Below, piece by piece: positions 11,850 to 25,009 of a stretch of DNA of 64,000 bases. This DNA is from Ceratopteris richardii. Lineage: Eukaryota; Streptophyta; Polypodiopsida; Polypodiales; Pteridaceae. The position numbers and the translations under genes are program-made. Numbering within the stretch: the stretch's first letter is position 1; each line of letters begins with the position of its first letter. The notes under the pieces are model-generated. The model ran no database searches. It was not told the DNA's origin and saw only the letters and a program-made list of their open reading frames with translations. The stretch covers positions 104,181,661-104,245,660 of the forward strand of contig CM035428.1 of NCBI GenBank assembly GCA_020310875.1. The letters are read 5' to 3'.

Positions 11850-12542
11850 CAAGAAGGTGAACAAAATCCAAATATTGATTTCTGCCAAGTTGGGTCCTGC
11901 TTATATCCTTCTTATTTGGTGACACCCTGCTCTTTGTTGTCCAAAACATGATAATCACATGCTTGACCTCTCATGTGATACATGTGGTACGTGTTGCCCT
12001 ACCAGTTGCCTTCAAAAAACTATGATCTGACTCAACTGTACTTAATCGTCCAATCACATCATAGACGACTTTCTTGCTTACTCCCAATACCCTAGAAAGT
12101 CTTGAAATATTTATCCAATTTGTTGATGACTATGCATCACTATTTAAAGCCATCATCAATGTTGATCTCTTCAACACAAGGTCATCAGAATTCTTTCTCA
12201 TACTTTGGAGTGTATTCCGAAGATTGATGAAAAGGGCACATGTTCCATGATCTTTGTTACTCCCCATTGCAGAAAAGGCTACCCAATACATGGACTGTGC
12301 AACATCCTATTTAGTGCCTCGATTTTATCTTCACAATATAAGTGTGTAGTTTGATTTTTAAAATACTTGATGATCTTATCCACAATGCCATCCAAGTTGC
12401 TTGAACTGCAATTAGCATAACCCTCCACATTAGTGCCCAAACTTGACATTATTGTGTCTCTATATTTCCTTTTCTTTTCCTTCCAATAACATCTTAATGC
12501 TTGCTGATCACTATCCACTACTAGTATTGTATTTACTTCCAT
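11850..12542 (-). pseudogene. Unrecognised protein-coding remnant
   Basis: Minus-strand frames with ordinary amino-acid composition lie at 12542-12279 (87 codons, containing DGIVDKIIKYFKN) and about 12150-11850. The second contains SRLSRVLGVSKKVVYD, which resembles a helix-turn-helix, and later KSRVSPNKKDISR. Stops and frameshifts interrupt it. It may be a decayed DNA-transposon or host gene; I do not recognise the family. Confidence 0.35.
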
Positions 12543-13150
12543 CAGTTTGCTTGTCCTAGATTGCCCTGCATCAACACACTACAAATGATGAAGAAACCAT
12601 AAATACAATAACATCTACCACTCATCAATCCACTTTATTATATTGACTTTACATTGAGTATGCTCATCTGATATCATTATGTGCTCCATCACTTACGTAT
12701 GTAGACATGTTATACCACTTTTAAACCTACAACAATCATCAAAAACCTTAGATGTTAGATACAATGAATGATCAATGTGAAACTAAATGGACATTGTTAG
12801 ACATACTTTTAAACCTGCAACAATCATCCACAATCTGAGATGTTACTCATATATAACTTCCTTTTTTTTTAGAGAACATGAAAAAAGTATATTAATGAGG
12901 GAATTGTACAAAATGTGTAGGGGCCAAGAGCCCACACATCACCATAAAATCAATGTCATCAGTCTTTACAATGAGAAGCTGCACCATCTGACCATAATGT
13001 TGGCTTAAGTCAAGGTTTAGCTCTCTCAGCCATTGCCAATGTAATTGGAAACATTGTTGCACAAAAAGGTGTCATGCTTCTTGTCATCAAATATGAAGAA
13101 GTGGATTACCTTTTTAGGAGTGATCTCCAAACCAAAATATGTGATATGCA
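12543..13150. other. Intergenic stretch with a short direct repeat
   Basis: No gene seen. A segment of about 45 bp around TTTTAAACCTACAACAATCATC (12719) is repeated with changes at about 12806. Confidence 0.5.
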
Positions 13151-13154
13151 CAAA

Positions 13155-14010
13155 AATAGTTATCTGTATAGACTCAGGATGCAACACGTAGAAAAAATAC
13201 GTATAGTGATGGAGTCCATCTCACTTATCCCATTCAACATGCAGCATGTAGAAAAACTCACAGGTGAGAAGAGGTACTGTGGTGTACTCTCCAACATGCA
13301 GCACACAGAAAAATAGTTATCAATATTCCCCACTCAGGACACAGCATGCAGAAAAAATGCCTATAGTGGTGGAGTCCCTCTCACTGTTCCCCACTCAACA
13401 TGCAGCACACAGAAAAACTCCTAGGCGAGATGAGGTACTACGGCATACTCTCCAACATGCAACACACAGAAAAACCCATGTCATGAATGCTCCACGTAGG
13501 GAGTTGGAAAAGCATTCCTACTCTACAACCCACATAAATCGCATCAAGCTTTGTAATGTCTTTTCTGTCCCAAGGATACATGCTAGTGGTGGCTTCCAAA
13601 GTCTGTATCTGGCTCTTAACAGAGTCGATTTTCCACTTCAACTTGGGCTAATAATATCCAATATAGAGCTTCTGGGTCGAACCTATTCTTGGCAGCGTGA
13701 AAGTTAGGGAACCTGAAGCGCAATGAGCAGAAGAAAATGCAAGAACCAATTCTTTAGAGTTGATTAAAGCCTCTGATTTTGTGTTGTGCACGTACGTATT
13801 CCATCACCCATCAAGACAATCACTGAAAGATTCGGTCGTGACTCGTTACAACAACACATGATCAACAAAACAACAACCAAGAAAACTTCTGCCTTGCATG
13901 CCCCATAACAAATGTATGGCTGCCAAAGACAACAATCAGCTACGCAGAAAAACTCCCAAGCGAGATGAGGTACTGTGGTAGACTCTCCAACCTGCAGCAA
14001 GCAGAAAAAT
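13155..14010. repeat. Interspersed repeats around CATGCAGCACACAGAAAAA
   Basis: Short units containing CATGCAGCACACAGAAAAA or a variant recur about ten times between 13170 and 13475 and again near 13935-14010. They are often joined to GAGATGAGGTACTRYGG and ACTCTCCAAC. The order of sub-motifs suggests a degenerate composite tandem repeat. The frames through it are not convincing genes. Confidence 0.65.
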
Positions 14011-14155
14011 CCACGTCATGAACAATCCATGCTCCAGCATGCATACTACCGCCTACTCTCACTCCACCACCTCGCTTTTACTTCTCTTTCAATAACCATT
14101 GCACAATGTTCAACTAAGACGGATCGGGTTTTTCTAGATAATTAACTATGTCCCA

Positions 14156-14929
<774 letters not shown>

Positions 14930-15065
14930 GAGTATCACTACAACATTCTTACCCGCTAGTCATATGTTACTAGTCTTTGAGAATGAAGAGATGGCATTCC
15001 AAGCCTTCAGTGTCATAACTTGGCAGCTCGGGTGGGCAACCTTGTGCCTATCCAGATGGTCCACC
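14930..15065 (+). pseudogene. DUF4283-type domain, left half
   Basis: The frame ending at 15065 reads FENEEMAFQAF, then ITWQLGWATLCLSRW, typical of the plant DUF4283 domain (F.s.EDA..A, a Trp, then L.L.RW). The same frame resumes at 50257 on the other side of the 35-kb Copia complex with PPWVELTNLPYFLH. An in-frame TGA lies upstream near 14919. DUF4283 domains occur in plant zinc-knuckle proteins and LINE ORF1; which of these this was cannot be told. Confidence 0.65.
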
Positions 15066-15170
15066 TATTGGAGTTAGACGTCTGCAAAAGTACGTGAACA
15101 ACAAATGGAAGAAGGAGAAGCTTGGCGCACAACACACAATAGTGAATGTATTACCACTAGAATGTACAAA
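15066..15170 (-). repeat. 3' LTR remnant of outer Copia
   Basis: Matches the terminal ~105 bp of the 5' LTR at 50019 (GGAGTTAGAYGTCT, then AGAAGCTTGG.GCACAACACACAAT). The outer end is TA instead of TG. At 15170 it joins the coding end directly, so most of the LTR, the polypurine tract and the 3' untranslated part are deleted. Confidence 0.8.
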
Positions 15171-15320
15171 GCTATGTGGAGTCAATCCACAAAAGGAAGT
15201 AAGCCCAAAGCTTTGCGGAAAGCTTCAAACTTCTCCCTAGGCAGAGCCTTCATGAAAAGGTCTGCAATGTTCTCCTGCGTGGGCTCATATCCCAAGCTGA
15301 TCTCTCTAGCAGAGAACCTC
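15171..15320 (-). pseudogene. Outer Copia RNase H C-terminus
   Basis: Minus-strand translation matches the end of the sister Copia polyprotein (SAREISLGYEPTQEN, then LFMKALPREKFEAF) and ends at a stop in the same place. It joins 20449 once the sister Copia and its TCCCT duplication are removed. Confidence 0.85.
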
Positions 15321-15325
15321 TCCCT

Positions 15326-15555
15326 TGTTGATATATTTAGGTACTGATGTGTGTGAACACACTAGGACCACCGGGGCACTTTTTTCCCTCTTTAGGAGGT
15401 TTTTTTCCCTCGGCTTGTATATACGCCTATTGCCCTAATGGGCTACTTATCTTTGTACATTCTCTAGTAATACATTCAGTATTGTGTGTTGTGCTCCAAG
15501 CTTCTTCTTCTTCCTTGTGCTCTTCGTGTGCTTCCGCAGAAGTCTAAATCCAACA
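15326..15555 (+). repeat. 5' LTR of Copia 1
   Basis: 230 bp, TGTTGATAT...AATCCAACA. TTGTATATACG near 15416 is the likely TATA region. Confidence 0.95.
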
Positions 15556-15557
15556 AT

Positions 15558-15569
15558 TGGTATCAGAGC
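15558..15569 (+). other. Primer-binding site of Copia 1
   Basis: TGGTATCAGAGC, two bases after the LTR, complementary to the 3' end of initiator tRNA-Met as in most plant Copia elements. Confidence 0.9.
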
Positions 15570-15874
15570 AGGTCGTTGCTTCATCTAGGGCACCGTCGAC
15601 ACTCCTCCGTTTGCAGTCTCAAAATCATACAAATTTTGGTGAGCATACTCAGGGTGTTTCCGCGATCTGAGCTCGTTTCGGCCTCCGAACGCACTATCGT
15701 AGCGCTTGTGTAGGCTATTTCATCTTTTTGTGCCAAAGGTATATACCAGTTTCTATTCACCAGTTTAAGCGTCTCGAAGTCTGCTACAGGTCTAGCAGAA
15801 CTTGTCTGGGCAGTTCTGTTCAACTTTTTGCGATACAATCAATTTTTTGCATCAAGGTATTTTAGTCACCGGCC

Positions 15875-18800
15875 ATGGCTGAAAGCAATGATGTATTCCG
15901 TATGTTGGCTATTGAGGATAAGTTGGATGGTAGCAACTACCCATTATGGGCTTATATGATGCGACATGTATTGGTTGCAAAAGGATTGTGGAACATTGTG
16001 TAGGGTGTTGAAAGACGTCCTGTTACACCTGTAACAACAGGTACTACGAATACAGGTGCTGGAGCTGATGAAGATGGTGTCGAAGATGATATTGTGTAGA
16101 TTCCTGTTCGTGCTGCTGTTTCTGCTGCATCTACTGCAGAGCAGATTCGTTGGGATGGCAGAGATGCCCAGGCACATGCATTGATAGCTTTTTCTGTCAA
16201 ACATGCCATTATTCCTCACATTCGCTCTTGCAGAACAACTAGGGATGCTTGGGATACACTTACCACATTGTACCAAGCTAGGAATGAGGCTCGTGTTGCT
16301 TACCTCCGAAAACAATTGGAGAGTGAGCACATGAATGAAGGTGATTCTATGGACAGTTTCCTAACAAAGATCAAAGATTTGAAGGAACAGTTGATTTCTG
16401 CTGATGAGGTTATACCAGATAGCTCACTTGTGCAGACCGTTCTGAATGGTCTTCCTGATTCATATCAGAGTTTTGCTTCTACTCTTCGGTTGATGATGAA
16501 AGGCAATCCGAATGCCTTATCATTTGAGGAGTTAGTTTCTGTTCTGTTGCAGGAAGATCAGTCCATACAGAACAGGTCCATTATGCATGTTGCAGATCAA
16601 GCTTTCTTGGCTAGTTAGAAGGGCAAAGGAAAATGGAGCTCTTCTACTAGTAAGCAGAAATCTGCAAATGCTGCACATTCGAAGAACCAGGATAAAGATG
16701 AGAAGAAATCAGAAAAGCAGAAATTGTTTTGCAAGTACTGTAAAGGGAATGATCATATCATAAAGAACTGTCCAAAACTGGCTGCAAAAGAGGCAAAGAA
16801 AAAGGAGGCTGGAATGGTTGTTGTAGAAGCCTCTACACCAAAAACAGAGTTTGCTAATCTTGTGCAAGAAGAAGAATGGGCGTTTACTACTGTTTGTAGT
16901 TTTGACCCATCTTCTCATGAGCAATGCATGTTTGCAGTGGACTCAGATGTTTGGTACTTTGACAGTGGGGCGATCAAACATATTACCTTGCAACGCAGTT
17001 TCTTCTCTTCACTCGAGCCTGCCCCTACAGGGAATACTGTCACATGCGCCAACAACTCCTCTTATCCTGTTATGGGAGTTGGTAAGATCATTCTGACTAC
17101 TGCTGATGGTAGTTCTTTCACCTTGTCAGATGCTTTATTTGTGCCAGGGATCAAGAAGAATCTGTTATCAGTTTCTGCATTAGCCAAGATTGGCTTGGTT
17201 GTGAAATTTGTTGATGACAGATGTACAGCTCATGATCTGTCAAATGGCGATGTTATTATTGCTTCTCGCATTTTATGTCGTGGGCTGTATAAGCTCATAG
17301 ACTATGAAAGATCTGTGAATGATTCGGCATGTGCAATTCATGATTCTCAGGCTATGTCAGATGCAAGGCTTTGGCATGCACACTTTGGTCATCTGAATTT
17401 TGCTAGTTTGCTACGCCTGCAGAAATTTGATATGGTGTCTTCTTTGCGCAAGCTTGAGGCACCTGGAAAACATGTATGTGAAGGCTGTATTTTGGGAAAA
17501 ATGCAGCGTTCCTCCTTTCCAAAAGATGGTTCAATTCGGGCTACACAGAATTTGCAGCTTGTACATAGTGATGTCTGTGGTCCTATGCAGACACCTTCTT
17601 TTGGAAGCTATCTTTACTTCGTGACTTTCATTGATGATTTTTCCAGGCATGCATGGGTATATCCATTGAAGGCAAAGTCCGAAGTGTTTTTGTGCTTCAA
17701 ACAGTTTTTGGTTTTGGTTGAAAATCTGTCAGCATGTTAAATGGGCACCCTCCGTTCTGATCGAGGGGGGGAATATATGTCTTCTGATTTTAATGCATTT
17801 CTGGCTGAACGTGGGATAAAACACCAGTGTACAGTGCCGTATACACCTCAACAGAATGGAGTTGCTGAACGGAAGAACAGGTCACTCATGGAGATGGCGA
17901 GGTGTATGGTCAAGAGTCAGGCTTTACCACATAGTTTCTGGCTTGAGGCTATCATGTGTGCAGCATATGTACTTAACAGGTGTCCCACTAAAGCGCTGCA
18001 GTCTATCACTCCATATGAGGCTTGGCATGACCGCAAGCCATCTGTTGCTCATCTGCGTGTTTTTGGTTGTTTGGCATATGCATTAGTCCCTGAACAACAT
18101 CGCAGAAAATTGGATGATAAGGCAGTAAAATGTATTTTTGTTGGGTACAGTTCTGAAAGTAAAGGCTATCGTCTGTATCATCCACAAACTAAACGCATTC
18201 TGGTTAGCCGTGATGTTGTCTTTTTGGAAGATGCTATTCAGCCATTGCTTTCATGTACTAAGGAGACATCTGTTAGCTCCAAAGACATGTATGATACTTT
18301 AATGCCTCTTTTTATAGGTGGACAGTCTAGTGCTGGTCCTAATGAGGCAACTTCTCAACCTTTCCAGGTTTCATATGATGATGCAGATCATTCCATTTCT
18401 GATGCAGATTTACACGATGCACTTGTTGATCAGAGAGCTGATATTGAGCAGGCAAAAACTATGCCAAAATGGCTGGTGCAGACTTTGCGTGACAACAAAT
18501 TAGATGCACCTTTGTCATATCGTACTTGTCAGGCTCTCATAGTGTCTCCTTTGCATCAGATTGCTATGCTATGACTGCATCTAGTCTCTGTGATGAGAAT
18601 GAGCCTGTTTCTTTTGATGAAGCACAAAATTCAAAAAATTGGATGTCTACTATGCAATCTGAATATGATGCTATAATGAAGAATGGTACATGGTCTTTAT
18701 GTGACTTGCCTCCTGGCAAGAAGGCCATTGGCACTAAGTGGGTATACAAGCTGAAGCGTAAACCTGATGGCACAGTTGACAGGTATAAGGCTAGGCTTGT

Positions 18801-20139
18801 TGCAAAGGGTTATGCGTAGGAAAGAGGCATTGATTTTGATGAGACCTTTGCACCTACATGCTGTATGACTACTGTTCGGAGCATTTGTGCATTTGCAGCC
18901 CATCATGGTTGGAATGTACATCAGTTGGACATTAAAACAACATTTCTACATGGTGACTTGCATGAAGAAGTGTATGTTTTTCAGCCCCGTGGCTTTGTGC
19001 AGAAAGGGCATGAAAACCAGGTGTGCAGGTTAAAGAAGGCATTATATGGTTTAAAGCAAGCACCACGTGCTTGGTATGAGAAGATACATGCCTATCTGAT
19101 TGCACATGGTTTTGAGAACAATCCAACTGAAAGCACCTTATATGTTAAGCGTGCTAATGATGTGCTTCTGATCATTGTTGTCTATGTTGACGACATGCTA
19201 CTCACTGGTCCTATTGAGAAGCATATTGCTGATTTCAAGGCTGATTTGCATGCCTCATTTGAGATGTCAGATTTGGGGCATTTGCATCACTATTTGGGCA
19301 TTCAATTTATGCAAGTTGATGGTGGGATGGCTTTGTGTCAAACAAAATATATTGACACATTATTGCAGCGTTTTGGCCTTGAAGACTGTAAGCCTATTTC
19401 TACTCCTATGGAGACAGGTTTACGATTGAGTCTTCATGATGCTGGAGATGCATTTGATGTTGTTCTCTATCAGCAGGCTGTTGGATGCTTGATTTATTTA
19501 TGCATTACTCGGCCAGATATTCAGTTTGCTGTCTCACAGATGAGCAGGTTTATGCATTGCCCAGCAGTCACGCATTATAAGGCGATTAAGCGCATCTTTC
19601 GCTACTTGAGTGGTACTCGGCTACTTGGGTTGTTTTATCCCAAGGGGGGATCACTACCGCCAGATTTGCATGCTTTTTTTGACTCAGATTGGGCTGGTTG
19701 CTATGACACTCGTGTGTCCACCAGTGGTTTTTGCTTCATGCTCGGTAGCTCATGTATATCTTGGTTGAGCAAGAAGCAGCCTACTGTGGCCACTTCCAGT
19801 TGTGAGGCTGAGTATAGGGCAGCTTTCACAGCGACTGTTGAGTGTGTGTGGCTTAGATGCCTTATGGCTGATTTTGGTGTTGACCAGTCTTCTGCCACCA
19901 CCATCTTCACTGACAGTCAGAGCGCATTGGCAGTTGCGAGCAACCCTGTGTTCCATGCTCGCACTAAGCACATTGAGGTGCATTATCACTATGTCAGGGG
20001 GAGGTTCTCTGCTGGGGAGATCAGCTTGGCATATGTGCCCACGCAGGAGAACATAACAGACCTTTTCACGAAGGCTCTGCCTAGGGAGAAGTTTGAAGCT
20101 TTCAGCAAGGATTTGGGCTTACTTCCTTTTGTGGAGTGA
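15875..20139 (+). pseudogene. Copia 1 gag-pol polyprotein
   Basis: Starts at the ATG of MAESNDVF. In order: gag UBN2-like region (about 16140-16600), zinc knuckle CX2CX4HX4C (16730-16771), GAG-pre-integrase motif LWHAHFGH (about 17370), integrase with HSDVCGPM, DDFSRH and PYTPQQNG (17560-17860), RT with YVDD at 19183-19194, RNase H with SCEAEYRA and TDSQSAL to the stop at 20139. In-frame stops: TAG 16001, TAG 16097, TAG 16616, TAA 17738, TAG 18817. The outer Copia has Gln at the 16616 position, so CAG changed to TAG there. One frameshift lies at about 18540-18575. Otherwise full length for the superfamily. Confidence 0.9.
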
Positions 20140-20200
20140 TTTCCACATAGCTTGGCACTTCCTTATACATGAGTGCCAGCTCCTTGTTCACCGCATCACT

Positions 20201-20213
20201 CCCAGGGGGGATT
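20201..20213 (+). other. Polypurine tract of Copia 1
   Basis: CCCAGGGGGGATT immediately before the 3' LTR TGTTGATAT. Confidence 0.75.
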
Positions 20214-20443
20214 TGTTGATATATTTAGGTAGTGATGTGTGTGAACACACTAGGACCGCCGGGGCACTTTTTTCCCTCTTTAGGAGGTTTTTTTCCCTCG
20301 GCTTGTATATACGACTATTGCCCTAATGGGCTACTTATCTTTGTACATTCTCTAGTAATACATTCAGTATTGTGTGTTGTGCTCCAAGCTTCTTCTTCTT
20401 CCTTGTGCTGTTCGCGTGCTTCCGTAGAAGTCTAAATCCAACA
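20214..20443 (+). repeat. 3' LTR of Copia 1
   Basis: 230 bp, same ends as the 5' copy, six substitutions between them. Confidence 0.95.
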
Positions 20444-20448
20444 TCCCT

Positions 20449-20698
20449 GACATAATGATAATGCACCTCAATGTGCTTAGTGCGAGCATGGAACACAGGG
20501 TTCCTCACAACTGCCAATGCACTTTGACTATTAGTGAAGATGGTGCTAGCAGAAGATTGACCAACATGCAAATCAGCCATAAGGTGTCTGAGCCACACAG
20601 ACTCAACAGTCACTATGAAAGCTGCCCTATACTTAGCCTCACAATTGGAAGTGGCCACAATAGGCTGCTTCTTGGCCAGCCAAGATATGCATGAGCTA
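20449..20698 (-). pseudogene. Outer Copia RNase H, middle part
   Basis: Minus-strand frame with SNCEAKYRAAF, TIFTNSQSALAV and KHIEVHYHYV, parallel to Copia 1. It is cut on the left by Copia 1 and on the right by Gypsy B. Confidence 0.85.
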
Positions 20699-20703
20699 CC
20701 AAG

Positions 20704-20979
20704 TGTTGCTCTAGCACAATGGTGAGTACCAACGTGAGAAGATACACCTCATAAATGTCAATCCGTGGAGACGTGAGGACCGGTATGAAGACCGTGAGCA
20801 AGTGATGGCACAAGTGCGTGAGTGAAAGCACACAAGCATGCACACACATACAAACACACGCGCACAAAGTAAGAGCAAAGAGTGGAACAATGGAATATCT
20901 TCGATTACACAAGAGCTCTCTTACAAAGCTGAAATCTACAACAAGCTAACCCCAAAAATGAGCTCTCCAGCCCTTTTAT
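20704..20979 (-). repeat. Truncated 3' LTR of element B
   Basis: Matches 26389-26663. The match stops at CCCTTTTAT (20971-20979), just at the TATA region; beyond is gag-pol sequence. TTCCTCTGA at the junction also occurs at the homologous internal place in E (42449). Confidence 0.85.
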
Positions 20980-23900
20980 GTTCCTCTGAGTCAAAGTAAG
21001 TATCCATCACAATGGATTCTAGATCCTCGTCATTCTCTTCTTCTTCTATGACCTCACTAGGATCACACTCTTCCAACAAGGGCTCACACATGAACACAAA
21101 AATATCATAACCCTCTTCATCACAGTGAGGTGTCCATTGTTCTACATTAACAGCAATGTCCATGGTGGCAAAAATTTCTGCCCAACCATGAGGCTCAAAT
21201 TCCTCGTCTGGAAATATCATCGGTGTATAGGCTGGCTCTTTAACTGGTCTATCTCCTAGGGGAGTTCCTTCTTCTCTCAATTTTAGGCGCTTTTCCTCTT
21301 CCTCTGCGACCTTGCACATCCACAAGTGAGTATCTTCATGCAGCCAGGATGGGTCAGGTGAACTTCCTGAATGCACAGAGATAGAATCTTCTTTTGCTTT
21401 GTGGATCGGATTCCACTGTAGGGGTGGTACATCTCTGAAGGTGTAATCCTTCAAATTGACCTTGGTAGTGACCCCTAAGTGCTGTAAGTACAAGGAGTTG
21501 GTTCCCCAATCTTGTACTATTTGCAATTTTCGTAGGAAGGGTCTTCCTGGGATCATCTCGTAGACATTATTTTTCTCAAAGTCACATATAGCAAATGTGT
21601 GTTCAAACTCTACACCACAAGTGGTTAGAGTAATCCCTTCTAGCAATCCTAGAGGTCTTTCAAAATGACTGTCTGCCATTTGAAGCTTCATTCTCATTGG
21701 TCTTAATGTGGGTTTGCCCCATCACTTCCACAAGGAGGTGGTCGCAATAGCAACACTAGCCCCTGAATCTACGATTGCTTTGGTTGTGTAACCTTGATAG
21801 GTAATGGGAAGATAAGTATTACCTTCTTCACCTTCGCTCATGTCTCTTATCTTGTCTAGAGGTATCTCTGGAACTTTTTGCTTAGAGCTTGCTTTGGGCA
21901 TATTGGAATCAAGTTCTGGAACTTGATCCTTCACATGATTCCATAGCTCAGGTTTTGCCTTGAGCAGCTCCTCTACAGTGAGATGACACTGAACCTTAGC
22001 GTTCTTCATGACATCAGTGTTTCTGGGAATCACTGAGTCTTCATTTCTTACCAATATTGTGGGAGCTCTAATATGAAGAGATTCAGATTCCCATGGGCCT
22101 GTGAAATGAGGCAACTCTTGTAAAGAATTAGATTCAAAATCTAATCTTTCATCTTCTTGTTGCTCTATTTGGTCTCCATAGATAGACGGAATGTCTTGGG
22201 GAAATTGATCGTGAAGGTCATCAATCTCAGGAATAGGAGGGGAATTACCCTTCTCCTTGGCCCATTTCTCTTCTTGTATTTCCCGCAAGAACTCTTGAGA
22301 GTACTGCTGTATTGAAAGAGGTGTTCCGTCATCCACAGAATCAGGAACATAAGCTTTCCTAGGTGGTAAGCTTTCTCTTTCAATAATTGGTTGAGCCTGT
22401 GGAGGTAAAGAAACCTGCAGCTTGTTTACCAACTGCTCTAATCTTTCTAGTAAGCCCTGGAAATGCAAATTCGGTTTGACAGAGTTTGTCTGATTGAACT
22501 TTTGACTAGTTCTCAAGTATAGCTTGAGCTTGTTCTACCATTTTCATGCACATTTTCATCCGCTCAATCTCTAAATCTGCTCTAGGGTAACTCTTGTCTA
22601 AGTTTGCAGCTGTTGGCCCTTCTTGAAGTCGAGCCTGGTAGGCCTTGAACATCATGTCCAAGCCTTCTGGGGTTGGATCTGCCAGAACATACCCTGATTG
22701 CGGTCTATTTACAATGGGCGGTGGGGTGAAATGAGGTGGTGTGGATGGAGGTTCAACATGCGAGGGGCTTTGAGATGCAATGTCTTCTATTTTTGTTTTG
22801 GTATCCCTTAGGCTTTCTTCTAGTTCAGATATCTTTTTGTTCCACTTGCGATTAGCCTTCTCTCTAGTATCCTTCCATGTTCTTGGTTTCCTCTTACTAG
22901 ACTCTCCTGAGTCACTTGGCTCTGATTGCTCAGTCGGTTTATCCTGTTTTAGTGCTTGTGCCCTAGTAACTGCCTGTACGGGAGCCACGTTACTGCTACT
23001 TGAACTTGAATCTGCCACTAAGCCTACCACATTGATGGGTGTAACCTTGGGTGCACTAGAGGGGTTTCTCGGACACTCTCTCGGGAGATGTTCCTTGCCG
23101 CACTCAGGACAAAAGCCTTGTATTTTGATGTTTTGCCCTTGTCCCAGAGCTGGTTGGTGGGGACATTCACGAATGAAATGGTCGCCCTGACATCTAAAAC
23201 ATGGACCTCTAGGGGCTTGTGGTCTTACTTGTCTCACTTGGGGCCTAGGATTTGGATTCATATACATGACATTGGAGTATTCTAGATCCCAATTCTGTTC
23301 CATGGGTGCTGCCTCATATTGATATGGAGACGTTTCACTTTTCTCAGGTGAATCTATGTAATAAGCTTGTGAACTATCTTCATGGAAGTAGTCTGAACCA
23401 TGAGCATGAGAGTCATTTTCTGAGACCAATGGGGTTAGTGGCACCAATGCTCTGTTAGGGTTTTCCTCCGCCATCGTATACTTAACTGGGATCACATTGG
23501 CAGGAGTTGGTGGTTGGTTTCCCAGGACTGGCTGTGGCCTGTTTTCTATGGATCTAGGCTCTTTCAAGTACACATATGACCTTAACTTTGTGCTCAATAG
23601 GCCATCTAAAAACAGTGTCACTTGTTTGGCTTCTGTGGGTAATTCTGGCACAGGGCATCTTTCCAAGTACTGTCTAAACCTTCTTCCTGCAAGTCGCACT
23701 GTTTCTTGGGGTGTCTGCTTGAAGCTATGGATCAAGGATGATGTGTTATGCCTGATACCACTCTTGGAAAATTCTACAATGAATTCTTCTAGCAGCTGAC
23801 CTATCTCTCTATAGTTGCGACTATTTAGAGGTTGAAACCAAGCGAAGGCAGTACCCTTGAGAGTCAGACCAAATGCCTCGAATTGGGTGAACAAGTCCTC

Positions 23901-25009
23901 TACTTGTTCAGCTCTTAGCACTTGTTTGAAGTCGGCCACATGATCATAAGGATCTCCAAATCCATCAAAGTAGTTCTTCATTGCCTTAACCACTTGAGAA
24001 GGTGTAAGGATTCTTGAGTGCTCTCGGGGTCTAGGCAATGGAAAATCATGTTCATCTCTTTGATGCCTATGAGCTCTATGTCTCTCCCTTTTAGGTCTTT
24101 CATCTTCATGTAGTGATCTGTCTCTGCCCACAGTGTTTGCAAAGATTACCTCCGGTCTCTCTCTAGCTCTTTCCCTCTGGCTTTCATGAGCCTTGGATGA
24201 TCCTACTCATTGGAGGCCATGGGAAACACTAGATCTTAGTGGAGGAAAAATTGATTCACCTTGCCAAGTGTATGCATGCCTATCCTGCTCTGTTACCAAG
24301 AACAATTTCTCTGAGGTGTGATCTAGATAGACAACTTTGCCTGGTGTCTCTGGATCCTTGAACTCATAGATGGTGACTATTGGGCTTGGTTGAGCTGGCT
24401 TGAATCTCCAAAAGGCTTCCTCTGTTTCTCTATTCAAGAATAGCTCTATGCTTTTGTTGTCTTGGGAAATCCATTCTAGAGTGATCACTCTAGTCAAGAC
24501 TGACTTACCTCTAGGGGTCTTGGGTTCTCGTCCTAGGTCTCCTTGCTCTAGGTCTCCTATCTCGTTCTCAAGGATGATGTTTCCAAATCATCTGTCCTGT
24601 CTGGTAAGTTGGTAACCACATACATGGTTCCTTCCTTATCAATGTATGCACCCTCTTCGAACTTGACCACTGGGTGTTCAAGTCCAAAGGGTTGGTCAGG
24701 ATTTTTGAGTTGAACCACTGATCGTCTTAGACCATCCTCATAGATGCGAGCACCTAATTGGTTGGTCCTGATATACTCCAATTGGGTCTTATAGGGACCT
24801 TCTGGTGTCTGTAAATTGGCAGTGCCTGAGCTACGTGTGGATCTTTCCATGCCAAAAGACATTTCTGAGTCACTAGTTTCTGAACCTAATGTGTAAGGAT
24901 AACCACTAAGCTGTTGAGCCCAAGACTTGGCTGTATGGTTGACACTAGCCTTAGATGATCTAATGCTTTGTCTATCCTTGCCTAAGTGTCTGCCAGATCT
25001 CAGGTTCAT
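20980..25009 (-). pseudogene. Element B gag and protease
   Basis: Starts MNLRSGRHLGKD (25009). Contains the conserved block LGARIYEDGLRR, a gag domain with YFDGFGDPYDHVADF, two short zinc knuckles (CFRCQGDHFIREC and CPECGKEHLPREC), and the protease with DSGA near 21760. Compared with E, about 150 residues containing the first knuckle are absent, in frame, between YLKEPR and RPQPVL. Frameshifts lie near 24530 and 22510; in-frame stops near 24207 and at 21722 (Trp to TGA). The frame runs past the deletion junction into the LTR and stops at 20936. Confidence 0.85.

Larger units (their letters stand above)
15326..20443 (+). mobile_element. Copia element 1, structurally complete, inserted in a sister Copia
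   Basis: Two 230-bp LTRs differ at six positions by eye (about 97% identity). TCCCT flanks both sides (15321-15325 and 20444-20448). The Met-tRNA-type primer-binding site, gag-pol in GAG-PR-IN-RT-RH order and a purine tract are present. It landed in the RNase H region of the outer Copia, whose sequence continues exactly across the site. The coding region carries five in-frame stops and one frameshift, so it is not autonomous. Confidence 0.95.

Noticed and set aside
23497..23799. Plus-strand frames opposite gag-pol of B, E and F
   Set aside because: Antisense shadows of conserved coding sequence; no independent domain or promoter.
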